DNA of 19,581 nt from Parvularia atlantis (lineage: Eukaryota > Opisthokonta > Rotosphaerida). The notes under the pieces are model-generated. The model was not told the DNA's origin. It saw only the letters and a program-made list of their open reading frames with translations, and did no database searches. Below are positions 1 through 10,600 of the stretch, in pieces. Every line of letters starts with the position of its first letter. Positions within the stretch are counted from its first letter, which is position 1. Both the position numbers and the translations under genes were made by a program. The DNA is taken from positions 1 through 19,581 of the forward strand of contig CALSCO010001512.1 in assembly GCA_943704415.1 (NCBI GenBank), in the 5' to 3' direction.

Positions 1-85
<85 letters not shown>
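1..85. repeat. (TC)n dinucleotide microsatellite, cut by the window edge
   Basis: An uninterrupted TC repeat fills the first 85 bases and continues beyond the left edge, so its true length is unknown. It lies about 120 bp beyond the stop codon of the minus-strand EI24-like gene. Bases 86-208 between the two show nothing I can name. On the minus strand it is a GA/AG tract. Such tracts often lie near promoters or gene ends, but no function is visible here. Confidence 0.97.
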
Positions 86-87
<2 letters not shown>

Positions 88-208
88 GGAACTTTGCCGC
101 GCCCATGGGGGATCTACAGGTATGGTACAGGTGCTGTGCGGTCCGCCCCGCGAGCACGGCCCTCGACGGGCGGCGTGTTCGACCGGGCCCGGTCGTCAGC
201 GGCGCGCG

Positions 209-1241
209 TCACACGTCCTCGTCCTCGGGCATCACGTTCCACTGCGACGCCTGCTCTAGCGGCGCCACCTGGTCCTCGTTGTGTAGCTGCGCCGCCCACA
301 GGCACGCGCCCACGACGTTGCCGAAGATGACGATGGCGTTGAACCCGGGCGCGATCAGCTGCGTTGTCGCGAATCAGCTCGGACGGCTCACGTCCAGACG
401 GCAGCGCGTGCACACCTCCAGCCCGAGCGCGACCGAGCCGAAGATGGCGTAGTCGAAGAAGCGGTCGTAGACGTACTTGTACTGCTCGCGCTTGGTGTAC
501 ATGCCCTGGGTGCGCCATCGCCGTGAGATGCGGCGGCACCGAGCGAGCACAAGCGGGCGCACCTTGAGCCGCAGGAACTCCTCGTGCAGCTGCCAGGCGT
601 AGGCCGCGCCGTTGATGTAAAAGTACAGGACCTGGCCCAGCAGCGGGATCGCGTTGACGACGAAGCTGCCGAGGAAGAGCGCGGCGCGGAGGGCGAACCA
701 CTTCCACCAGTGTCCGCGCGAGCTCGTCGCGTTGTTGTTGCCCTCGCCGCGCAGGTTGTTGGCTGACAGCACTTTGAGCCGCTCGAGCACCTTGCGCGCG
801 AGGCGCTGCTGTAGCGGCCCGAAGCCTGCGCGCACGACGCGTAGTGAGCGGGCGGCACGTGCAACGGGGAACGGCGCGCACCGAGCCACACGACCGTGCT
901 CACGACCAGCTCGGGGATGACGAGCGCGAGCACGACCGCGAGGATCACCGACAGCCACGACGGCAGGCCGTACGCCTCGAGCGCCCCGGCCAGCGGGACG
1001 ATCGAGAAGCAGCCGGCGACGAACACGGCGACCCCGACGACGCTCTGAGACCGCGCGCGCGCTTCACGCACGGCACTCTCTCTCGCGTGCGCGCGCGCGC
1101 ACGCACCAGCCCGATGACCGGCCACAGCACGAGCGCGCGCAGATCCGGCGACGTCACGAGCAGCACCGTGCCGCGAAGCGCCGCGCGCGGCGACATCGAG
1201 CGGACGGATCGACGCGAAGCGACTTTCGGCTTCCGACACAC
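209..1241 (-). CDS. EI24/RRT8-like multipass membrane protein
   Basis: Four-exon model: 1241-1107, 1044-882, 825-416, 358-209, giving 285 aa. Introns of 62, 56 and 57 nt start GTGCG, GTGCG and GTGTG and end CAG; all phases join cleanly. The protein has about five hydrophobic segments: residues near LLVTSPDLRALVLWPVIGL, SVVGVAVFVAGCFSIVPL, WLSVILAVVLALVIPELVV, the block FLGSFVVNAIPLLGQVLYF and the C-terminal VGACLWAAQL. The pattern 'hP.L...vl.P', 'iP..GQvLYFyiNG.aYaW', 'FG.VA..LE.IaPgFN' and 'vGa.LWAA' is that of the EI24/CysZ-type fold, as in EI24 and fungal RRT8/LDS proteins of the ER and lipid droplets. Function in this organism is unknown. A second in-frame Met at 1196 (MSPRAALRG) sits just before the first membrane segment and could be the real start, giving 270 aa. 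The gene is divergent from the attractin-like gene across the 54-bp repeat. Confidence 0.75.
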
Positions 1242-1246
1242 GTATG

Positions 1247-1472
1247 CAACCCACTGTCAATCGTGGCCACGCTGCAGCAGCTGTGATGGGTTGACAGTCG
1301 TGGCCACGTGCAGGTTGTGGCCACGCTGAGATTACGCTCATACTTCATCAGTCTTGGCCACGTGCACGTTGCGGCCACACTGGGACCGTGCTCATTATCA
1401 ATCAGTTGTGGCCACGTGTATGTCGCGGCCACGCTGGGATCATGCTGATGCTCAATTAGTCGTGGCCACGTG
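1247..1472. repeat. 54-bp tandem repeat with CACGTG (E-box/G-box) motifs in a divergent promoter region
   Basis: The word TGGCCACGTG occurs at 1301, 1355, 1409 and 1463, spaced exactly 54 bp apart. A second word, (T/C)GGCCAC, occurs at 1264, 1318, 1372 and 1426, always 17 bp after the expected start of each unit. The sequence between the words is more diverged, although phrases such as 'GCTCAT..TCAATCAGT' recur. TGGCCA and CACGTG are both palindromes, so each unit offers two dyad sites. The array lies between the starts of the EI24-like gene (minus) and the attractin-like gene (plus) and is visibly less GC-rich than the flanks. Confidence 0.93.
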
Positions 1473-1714
1473 CACACGCTCTTTGCCGCCCGCCGCGCGG
1501 CGCCCCGCGCTGACGGGCGCGTTGCATGTGCCGCTCCGCGCGGGGTCCCGATGCGCGGGGCGACGCGCGGTGTATGCGGCGTGTGGGCCGCGGCGCGGGT
1601 TAACTATCCCCGGCGGCGGGCGGCAGCGTTGGTGGTCGCCAACGGCACGCGCATGTCTCTGACGCCGTTCGTGCCGCACGCAGCCCACGCCCCGCAAAAG
1701 CGCGCAGAACGACA
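1473..1714 (+). other. 5' flank of the attractin-like gene, no gene seen
   Basis: This GC-rich stretch between the repeat array and the chosen ATG at 1715 holds no convincing exon. It contains an upstream ATG at 1653 in a different frame whose reading frame overlaps the start of the attractin-like gene. If the transcript begins upstream of it, that ATG would be an upstream open reading frame. No TATA box stands out. Confidence 0.4.
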
Positions 1715-4700
1715 ATGGCCCGCGCGCCCGGCTCCCCGCCGCCGCGCCGCGTCGCCGCACTCGTCACCGGCCTCGTCGCCGCCTGTGCGCTGTGCGCCGC
1801 GCGCCCGGCCCTCGCGACGACGACCGTGCTGTGCCCGGCCAGTGGGTTCCAGCAGCTGACGGCGCGTGTGGGCACGGTCACGACCGGCACCGGCAACTAC
1901 CTCACGACGCAGTCGTGCGTGACCGAGATCCGCTCCGACGGCATCGGCGGCCAGCAGGCGCGCGCGCTCGCCAACGTCACCACCGCCGCGCCGCTCTACA
2001 TCTCGCTCACGTTCAGCAGGCTGAACATCGAGTGCCAGTGCGGCGCGCATCGCATCGCATCGCATCGATGTCGCGCTCACGACGACCGCGCAGGTGGGAC
2101 TACCTCTGGCTCGCGGCCGGCGCCAACGCGACCCTCGCCGCGCCGATCGCCGCGCTCACGGGCGAGTACGTGCCCGCGCCGATCACGACCAACCAGACCG
2201 CCGTCGCGCTCACGTTCTTCTCCGACTACTACGTCACGTTCACGGGCTTCAATCTGACCTACGTCATCTCGGCCTGCCCGCACAACTGCGCGAACCGCGG
2301 CACGTGCGTGCGCGGCGTGTGCGAGTGCCCGAGCGGCTTCGGCGGGCCCTACTGCCAGGCTGAGTTCTGCCCCGCCGACTGCTCCGACAAGGGGCAGTGC
2401 GTCATCAACGGCACGTTCAGCGGCTGCGTCTGCGACAGCGGCTTTGTCGGTGCGCTCAGGGCTGCGGCGATCGCGTGTGCTGACGCGGCGCGCCCAAGGC
2501 AACGACTGCTCCATTCCGACGTACAGCGTGCGCTTCCAGCGGCTCCTGCCGGACGCGCCCGTGCCCGTCGTCAGCGCGCACGCCGTGTACGCGAGCGAGA
2601 CGGACGCGGTGCGCCTCGCGGGTGCGCCTGTGAGCGCGGGGCGGTTGACGCGCGCGCGGACCGGCAGCTGTACGTTTTTGGTGGCAGCACCGTGGACCCC
2701 AAGGCGCCCGGCAACAGCCTCTATCGCTTCAACTTTACCACGCTGACGTGGTCGCGCATGCCGGTCGTGGGCGCGTCGCCGCCCGGACGGTCAGGTGCGC
2801 AGTGCAGCGCACGAAATGAGTCTCGCTCACACCCATGGCCCTGGCGCAGGCCACGCCTCGGCTGTGGTCGACGGGCAGCGCATGTTTGTGATCGGCGGGC
2901 AGTCGGCCACGGCGCTGCTGAGCGACGTCTGGGTGTACTCGGTCGCGTCGCGCAGCTGGACGCTTGTGACCGGCGCAGGTGCGTTCGACCGCGGTGCATT
3001 GTGTCATGTTGACGCGCGCTTGCGCTCTCTGCAGGCGCCGGCCCGGCCCCGAGCACGCTCATGCGTGGCGTGTACGTGGCGCCGCTGCGGAGCATCGTCG
3101 TGTACGGCGGGCTGAGCAATGACAACACAAACACGAACGAGCTCTTTGCGTTCAACGTCGACACGTACAAGTGGGTGTTCCTGCCGGCGCTGCGCAACGG
3201 CAACACGGGCCCGCCGCGCGGGCTGTTTGGGCACTCGATGGTGTACGACGTGGCGATGAACCGGTGCGCTGACGCGCGCGGCAGCACGCACACCATGTGC
3301 TCACGCCCGCGCGCGCAGGCTGCTCGTCTACGGCGGCCAGTACTACGACGTGTCTACGGGCGCCGTGTTCAATTTCATCGTCTACTCCTACTCGCTGCTG
3401 TCGGGCACGTGGACGGCGCTGCCGGTGTCGTCGATGCAGTCGCTGCCTGCAACGCTGTGCGTGCGGCAGGCGGCGTGACGTCGGGCTCACGCGCCCCGCG
3501 CGCGCACGCGACAGCTTCCAGCGCTACCTGCACTCGGCCGTGATCGTCGGCGACTACATGGTCGTCTTTGGCGGGTCGCCCTACCGCCCGCCGTCGCAGA
3601 ACAACGACGCCATGTGCTTCTCGGACCAGCTGTTTGCGTTCCACCTGACCTGCTACCAGTGGCTGTCTTTGCCGTTTGCGCAGACGAGCACCGGTGCGCA
3701 GCCGCGCCTGCTTGTGCCGCGCAGCCTGCTCACGGTCGCCGCAGAGCCGTCGCTGGCGCGGTACGGGCACTCGCTCATCAACCGCAGCAACCAGCTGTAC
3801 CTGCTGGGCGGGTACACGGGCGTGTTCCAGTCGGACTTCCAGGTGCTCGTGCACGATCGCTGCGCGTGGTACTCGTCCGAGGCCACGTGCACCGTCGACC
3901 CGCTCTGCGCCTGGGAGGACGGTGCGCACTTGTCTGTGTCTGCGTCTTGGTGCTGCTTACGCGTGCGCGCCCTGCGGCAGGCGACACGTGGTGCCGCGAG
4001 ACCGTGCGCGCGACGTTCCCGCCGGGCATCGACAAGACGACGTACACGTACACGTGGCTCAACGTGACCGCCTGCCCGCGCTGCCCGCGCGCGAACACAA
4101 AGGCCGACTGCAGCGCGCTGGACGAGTGCCTCTGGTGCGCAACCAACAACACGTGCGTGGGCACGGCGCCCGACGAGCGCGACGCCGTCGCGGCCGCGTG
4201 CGCGTTCGACACGAGCGACTGCGTGCAGGGTGCGCTGGCCCGCCGAGCGCGCGCGCACGTAGCTGAGGGTGTGAGAACGCGGCCGCAGACCCGGCCACGT
4301 CGAGCGTGGTCCAGCTGGCGCAGTGCCAGATGTGCATCTCGCAGAGCAACTGTAGCATCTGCGCCGACACGCAGGCGTGCTTCCCCAACAGCGCCGGGCG
4401 GCCGTCGACTTGCCTCGTGTCACGCTCGCTCATCAACGCGTGCGAGGACCCGTGCCACGCCTACGCAGCGTGCGGAACGTGCATCGCCAGCAGCTCGTGC
4501 GGCTGGTGCTCTAGTACGTTTCGCGCTTGCCTCACACGCGCTTCAGCGCTCCTGACCCCGAGTGGCCCCCAGTCTCGCGCGTGTGCACCAGCACGGGCTC
4601 GACGTGCACCGAGGGCATCGCGCCGCTCGCGCTCTGCCCGCTCAGCTGCACCGCGTCTGTGACGCAGAACACGTGCACGCAGGGCTCGCGCGGCTGCGTC

Positions 4701-6318
4701 TGGTGCCCGTCGCTGGGCCAGTGCTTAAACGGGCTGCTGTACCCGAGCACGTACGCCTTTGGCAGCTGCTACGGCTACACGGAGGCCGGTGCATGCCGTG
4801 CGGCCGTGCGCCTGACCGCTGCTGACCTGCGCAAACGCGCGTGACGGTGCAGCGGACGAGCAGCCAAAGACATGCTTCTGCAACCTGCACTCGAAGACGT
4901 GCGACAGCAACAATGTGTGCCAGGCGTGCGGCAACAACACGATCAACGGCGTCCAGGGCCAGTGCGAGGTCTGCCTGCCGGGCTTTGTCGGCTCGGCGCA
5001 GATCGGCGGGACGTGTTGGTGTACGTGCTCCGCGTGTTGTTGCTTGCCTGGCGCGCCGCTGATGGTGTGGGCCCGTGTATGCAGACGAGCTCCCGGACGG
5101 CGTCAACAGCATCTACAGCGCCATCGTTCAGCCGGACCAGTTCACGTACCTGCGCACGGGCGCGTTGTACAACTCTGGCACGATCATCTTCCAGAGCCTG
5201 GCCGGGTCTATCGCCGTGCTGTACGTGTCGACGTCGACGCAGACACCCGGCCCGGACAACTACGGCTGGGTCATCACGGCGCAGACGAGCGGCAGCGGGC
5301 TGCAGCTGACCAACCTGGACGGGTGCGCTCTGCTCGCGGCGCGCGACCGCTGAACGGCCGATTGACCGCCCGCAGGGAGCTGTTCATGGGCGTGACGGCG
5401 GCGGTTAGTGGCCCTGCGCGCTTCACGATCACGTTCTACTCGGACAGCTCGAACGGGTCGCAAATCCAGGGCATCAACCTGCTGTTCTACCTGATCATCT
5501 TCTTCATGTGCTTCTTCGGCGTGCTCTTTGTCGGCATCTTCATGCTCAAAATCCGGCAGTTCTACCGCCTGCGGTGCACGCGCCTGGCGCGGTGCAGCGT
5601 AGCAGCCGGCTGACCAGTCGCGCAGGCAACCGCGCTTCTACCGGCCGACATTTGACCTGTCGATCATGGCCGACATGGTCCGCGTCCGGCTCTTTTCGGG
5701 CACGCCCACGACGAACCTGGAGAAGTCGGTGCGTGCGAAATGGCGACGTAGCGACGGAGTGCGGAGCGGCTCGCGCTGACACGGACACCGCAGGTCATCG
5801 CGCTTGAGAAGATCCCGAACAGCGCGTTCAATGTCGCGACGGTCATGGTCGAGCTGCCGCACTCGCGCACGGCACCCGACGGCACCGAGGCGGGCGACAG
5901 CGAGCTCGAGCCGGCGCACCTCAGCCTCGCCTGCGCCGTCGTGATTGACAAGACGGCCGTGACCGATCACCCTGACCTGTCCCCGCAGTTCTTTTTCACG
6001 CAGCTGGACGAGGCGCACGCGCGCCGGATCGAGCTGCCCGAGCCGGACATCAATGCGCTGCGGCAGCAGCAGCAAGAGATGCTTCTGCAGCGCCAGCGGT
6101 TCGCCCTGCAGCACCAGCTGGCGCAGCAGCGAGCGCAGCAGCAGCAGCAGCGGCAACAACCGCAGGCGCCCGCAGCAGCACCGTCGGGGCGGCACGCACG
6201 GCGGTCACTGCACTTTGGCAGCCGGCGAACCGAGCCGGCAACGAGTGCGGTGCCCGCGCCGCCGCCGCAGCAGCAGCAGCGCGTGCAGTCAATGTCGCTC
6301 GACCCGGCGACGCTGTGA
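1715..6318 (+). CDS. ATRN: Attractin-like single-pass receptor: CUB, EGF, Kelch, PSI, TM
   Basis: Seventeen exons give 1229 aa: 1715-2037, 2094-2449, 2499-2608, 2668-2794, 2850-2978, 3035-3263, 3319-3456, 3515-3693, 3745-3921, 3981-4229, 4289-4513, 4573-4788, 4853-5020, 5085-5322, 5376-5573, 5626-5728, 5794-6318. Order of domains: signal peptide (about 1-35); CUB domain (about 40-165, with LTFFSDYYVTFTGF); two EGF modules (about 167-233, e.g. CVRGVCECPSGFGGPYC); six or so Kelch blades (about 240-560, with LYVFGG, MFVIGG, IVVYGG, LLVYGG, MVVFGG, LYLLGG); cysteine-rich PSI repeats (about 565-800, CxWC motifs); an EGF/laminin-like module (about 820-875); one membrane helix (about 988-1012); a cytoplasmic tail. 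The tail segment starting VIALEKIPNSAFNVATVMVELP (1056 on) resembles the conserved tail of animal attractins, and a Q-rich run follows (about 1125-1165). The start is chosen for its signal peptide. Intron 3694-3744 is a multiple of three and could be retained. Animal attractins act in cell adhesion and signalling; the role here is unknown. Confidence 0.85.
6064..6170 (+). repeat. CAG-rich (glutamine-coding) low-complexity tract
   Basis: Impure CAG/CAA runs encode most of a glutamine-rich, probably coiled-coil segment in the cytoplasmic tail of the attractin-like protein, near its C-terminus (QQQQEML, QQRAQQQQQRQQ). A shorter CAG run recurs near 6268-6280. Confidence 0.8.
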
Positions 6319-6348
6319 CCCGTGCGGGTGACGAGCCGCTTCGCTTTA

Positions 6349-7608
6349 TCAGTGTAACTGTACAAGAATTCGCCGCATGCCTTCGATGTACAGCCGCACG
6401 GGCTCGGGCAGCCTCGATGGGGGGCAGCGGGAGGTCAGACCGCACGCGAGCATCGCACGAACGCACTCGGCGTCGGTGCTGACGGCCGGCGGCACCACGC
6501 GCTCGAGCACGGCGCGCAGTTGTGGGAGCGCGTGCGCACGGTTGACCTCGTGCTCGACCGCCTTGCCTGTGGCGAGCACGTCTTGTCGCGTGCGCGTCAG
6601 GCTGTGACACCGAGCGTCAGCCGAGCGAGTGCGCACCGGCCATCAGCAGCGTCGCGTTGTTTGGCCCGCTTGCCACGCTCACACGCAGCTGCGGCGGCAC
6701 GCCAAGCGCCCGTGCCGCATCATGCGCCAGCTGCTTCACCTCGGGCTCGGCGTCGACGAGCGCCAGCGGCAGGACGATCTCGTCGTGCGGGTTGTGCTCG
6801 ACGCAGAAGCCGTACTGGTACAGCAGCTCCTGGTTGCCTTTCTCGCCGTAGCAGATCAGGATCTCCTCGTCGCTGCCGGCGCGCGTCAGAAATCGGCGAG
6901 GGCGACGGCGAGGACGCACCGCAGCTCCCGAGATGCGATGAGATGCACCATGCGGCCCTCGCGGTCGACCTGCCACCGCGCGTTCTCGGCGCCGCCCGGC
7001 GCGTGGTTGGCAAAGTCGACGCCGGGCACGATGCCCTCGACGAACGCGTCGTCGGCGTCGAGCGGGCCCTCCATCACGCGCGAGCGGTAGACGACGTCGG
7101 CCCAGAGCAGCGCGTCGGGCGTGAACGCGTCCGGATCGGCGCCGAGCGCGGCGAACACCGCGCGCACGGGCACCTCAAGCGCGAAGAACTCGGCCTCGAG
7201 CGCGTGCAGCTTGGCGCGCGCGGCGGCGGCCAGCGGCGTCGTCGCGATCGCCTCGAGCACGTCGTCGTCGAGCATCACGGCCGACGTCGCAACGCCGTCC
7301 GGCAGCTGCTCGGCGATCCAACGGCGGCGGCGTGCCGGCGGCAGCGCGGAGCGATGCAGCAGCAGGTACACGGCGACGACGAGGCGGTCGGGTAGATCGG
7401 GGCCGAGCCCATCGAGCACCGCCAGCGCCGGCAGCTCGGCCAGCACACGCGCACGCGTCACAGCGCGGTCCAGCGGCACCGACAGCAGCAGATCGTCGCG
7501 CGGCACGGCGCCCGCAACGTGCAGCCCGCGTCCCTTGTGCGGCGTCGAGCGCAGCGCGACGTGCGATGAGACGAAGGCGCACCCATCCATCACGCTGCAG
7601 ATCAACAC
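6349..7608 (-). CDS. SET-domain protein of the SETD3/SETD6/Rubisco-LSMT type
   Basis: Three exons (7608-6920, 6872-6637, 6581-6349) give 385 aa; introns of 47 and 55 nt both begin GTGCG. The N-terminal SET half carries GRGLHVAGAV and LLLSVPLDRAVT; further on come GIVPGVDFANHAP (the NH motif of the cofactor site) and, across the first splice, DEEILICYGEKGN with the catalytic-type Tyr followed by LLYQYGF. A split SET with a long insert and a helical C-terminal domain is the Rubisco-LSMT/SETD3/SETD4/SETD6 plan, whose members methylate lysine or histidine of non-histone proteins, for example actin His by SETD3. The substrate cannot be chosen from this sequence. An in-frame Met at 7590 (MDGCAFVSS) is an alternative start. 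It is convergent with the attractin-like gene (30 bp between stops) and divergent from NFXL1. Confidence 0.85.
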
Positions 7609-7630
7609 CTAGTGCGACGCACAGGGAGCG
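7609..7630. promoter_or_regulatory. Extremely short divergent promoter gap (SET gene / NFXL1)
   Basis: Only 22 bp separate the first candidate ATG of the minus-strand SET gene (7608) from the NFXL1 ATG (7631), or 40 bp if the SET protein starts at Met 7590. This is too short for two conventional core promoters, so promoter elements must lie inside one or both genes, or the 5' leaders are nearly absent or overlap. No TATA-like sequence is present. Confidence 0.55.
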
Positions 7631-10600
7631 ATGGAGGCCGAGGACGTCGAGGAGGACGCGTGCCTCGTGTGCCTCGAGGCCGTGGGCGCGCGCGCGGCGG
7701 TGTGGGCGTGCCGGCGGTGCGCGGCCGCGTTCCATCTGCCGTGCGTGCGCGCGTGGATCGAGCGCGGCGTGAGCAAGCGCGCGGCGCTGTCGAAGGAGGC
7801 GTTCCCGCACTACGCGCCGCCGTGGCTGTGGTGCGTCGTGCGCCACGTGCGCGATGCGGCAGGCGGCTGACGAGCGGCTGACGAGCGAGCGCAGCCCAAA
7901 GTGCCGCGCCGAGTACGCGCCCGATACGGCGCCGACCGAGTACCGCTGCTTCTGCGGCCGCGTGCGCGACCCGCCATTCGACCCGTGGGTCACGCCGCAC
8001 TCGTGCGGCCAGCCGTGCCTCCGCTCGAACGCGTGTGGGCACCCGTGCCGCATGCTCTGCCACGCCGGTGCTGCGCGCGCGCCGATCCGCGCCGATCCGC
8101 GTCGATCGCTCACCGCGTCGCCCGCCGCAGGGCCGTGCGGTACGTGCACGCTCACCGTGACCGCGTCGTGTCCCTGCGGCAAGACGAAGAGCGTCCAGCG
8201 CTGCGGTGCCGAGCCGCTCGGCTGCGGGCAGACCTGTGACCGCCTGCTGGGCTGCCGGCAGCACCGCTGCGCGAGCGAGTGCCACCCGGGTGCGCTGCGT
8301 CGCGCGTCAACCACGGATCGGCGCTGACTGGACGGACGCCCAGGGCCGTGCGCGCCGTGCGGCAAGACGAGCACGCAGAGCTGCCTGTGCGGGCGCGAGA
8401 AGAGCGTGCGGTTGTGCGCCGAGCCCGTGTTCCAGGTGCGCGTGCGCGTGTGTGCCGGTGCACGTCGTGCTGCTGAACGGCCGCCCCGATCACCAGTGTG
8501 AGACGCAGTGCGGGCGCGCGCTCAGCTGCGGCGTGCACCGCTGCGCACGCGTGTGCCACCCGGGCGCGTGCGAGCCGTGCGAGCGCCAGACTAACCCGCG
8601 CTGCTTCTGCGGCAAGACCGGTGCGCGCGCCGGCACCGGCAGAGTTGACGTTGCTCACGCGGGCCGCGCCGGGCCGCCAGCGCTCGCTATCACGTGCAGC
8701 GAGCCGGTTGTGTCGTGCGGCGACACGTGCGGCAAGGTGCGATGGGCCGCGCCGTGTACGCGGCTGACGCGCGCCGGTAGGTGCTCGAGTGCGAGGTGCA
8801 CCGATGCAACCGGCCGTGCCACGCCGGGCCGTGCGGCAAGTGCTTCCAGGTGCTCGCGCAGACGTGCCGCTGCGGGCAGGTGTGTGCACGTGCTCGACCC
8901 GCGCAGCCGCTGATGTGCGTCCGTGTGCAGGTGCGCAAGGTCATCCCGTGCCAGAAGGAGCTCGCCTGCGAGAGGCGGTGCGGGCGGCTGCGCAGCTGTC
9001 AGCGCCACCCTTGTCGCCGGCGGGTGCGTGTGCAGCTTGCATCTGGTGCGTGCACGGCGGAGCTGACTGCTGCGCGTGCAGTGCTGCGATGGCCAGTGCC
9101 CGCCGTGCCAGGGTGCGTGCGCGCATTCCCCGGCGGGTCGATGCATTTGATGGTGCACGGGCGACAGAGACGTGCGGGCGAACGCTCGACTGCGGCGCGC
9201 ACAAGTGTAAGGCGCCGTGCCACGCCGGCGACTGTCTGCCATGCACCGAGATCTTTGAGCTGCGCTGCGCGTGCGGCGACGCCGTCAAGCAGGTGCGCCG
9301 CGGCCGAATGCTATCGCTGTTCACTGACGCCTTTGCGCAGGTGACGTGCCAGAACAGCAAGCGCGCCGCACCTCCGCGCTGCCGCTCCGCGTGCCGCCGG
9401 CCGTCGCTGTGCCGGCACGAGGTGCAGGCGCATCTCTGTCACCGCGGGCCGTGCCCGCCCTGCAAGCACGCGTGCAAGACGCCGCGGCCGTGCGGGCATG
9501 CGTGCGCACTGCCTTGCCACGACCCGCAGCCGCCGTGGGACACGTTGCTGGAGGTGCCGCCGCGACGCCGGTCCGTGCGTGCACTCATCCGCGACTGCTT
9601 GCAGGAGGCCAACCGCGGGCAGCGCAAGAAGGTGCACGAGCCGACGGTCGAGGGCTATGCGCGCGTGCGCAGCCGCCTTGCGCTCGGCGTCTGCCCACCA
9701 TGCACCGTGCCCATGCCGCTGTGCGTGCCGAGCGCGCGCTTGTCTCGCTGCTGCGGCTGAATTTGTGAGTGCAGCACGTGCCTGGGTGGGCACGTCACTG
9801 TGGCGCGGCCGTGCTCGCAGGAGCGTGCGTCCTTCCGCTGCGAGAACGCGTGCGGCGCCCCGCTCGCGTGCGGCAACCACCTGTGCCAGCTGCCCTGCCA
9901 TCGCGTCGACGCCGCCTCGCCGTGTGAGTCCTGCGCGCTGCCGTGCCAGGCTGCGCGACCGGCCGGGTGCACCCACGCGTGCCCGCGGGGCGCGTGCCAC
10001 CCGGGCGAGTGTCCGCGCTGCGACAAGACGGTCAAGGTCAGACTCCCTGCACGGCAGCCCCTCGTGAGCGCGTCTGACGAGCGCGGCGCAGATCAAGTGC
10101 CACTGCGGCACGCTCCCGCTCTTCTTCAAGTGCCCTGAGTGGCAGGCGCTCGCGCCTGACGAGCGTGTCGCCCGACAGAGCTGCGGGAGCCCGTGCACGC
10201 GGCAGTTGCCCGGCTGCGAGCACGTCTGCGGCCAGAACTGCCACGCGGGCGCGTGCACGACCGTCTGCACCAAGCGCGTGACCGTGCGGTGTGCGTGCCG
10301 GCGCATCAAGCGGGTGCGCCCGAGTGCACGCCCTTGACAATGCCTCACACGCGAAGCACACAGGACGTCAAGTGCTCCGAGGTGACGCAGGCCGCGGCGT
10401 CCGGCGCTGTGCTGGTGCCGTGCGACGCTGAGTGCACCTCAGCGACTACGAAGGTGGCGGCGCAGCAGCAGCAACAGCAGAAGCGGGCGCCGACGTTTGA
10501 GGTGCGCAACCAGGTGGTCCGCTGTCTCGCGCTCACGAACGATCGGACAGGCGCGGGAGGCAGCCGCGGCACTGGAGCGCACGGGGCGCGTGCGCAAGCG

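Noticed and set aside
1154-1477. A 107-residue minus-strand protein made of 18-residue repeats
   Set aside because: It overlaps the promoter array, is out of frame with the EI24-like gene and runs into that gene's first exon in the wrong frame. The openness follows from a 54-bp period.
1653-1859. Alternative start of the attractin-like gene at the ATG at 1653
   Set aside because: It is in a different frame and gives an Arg/Pro-rich peptide. The ATG at 1715 gives a clear signal peptide and joins the CUB domain.
2050-2068. GCATC repeats as a regulatory array
   Set aside because: A few copies of a 5-bp word inside a 56-nt intron of the attractin-like gene; chance slippage is enough.
2609-2667. 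Shorter intron with donor GTGAGC (about 2630) before the first Kelch blade
   Set aside because: It would be only 38 nt and insert VRLAGAP before LYVFGG. The donor GTGCGC at 2609 fits the local consensus and gives a standard Kelch strand.
6050-6365. Ala- and Cys-rich proteins on the minus strand opposite the Q-rich tail
   Set aside because: They are antisense shadows of CAG repeats in a GC-rich genome, with no family resemblance.
7612-7881. Overlapping plus-strand frame beginning at 7612
   Set aside because: It is Arg/Gly-rich, whereas the frame from 7631 encodes the RING cysteines expected of NF-X1 proteins.
8083-8112. Short CGCGCCGATC-type repeat as a possible recombination or CRISPR repeat
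   Set aside because: It is only two to three imperfect copies of about 10 bp inside an NFXL1 intron, which is simple slippage.
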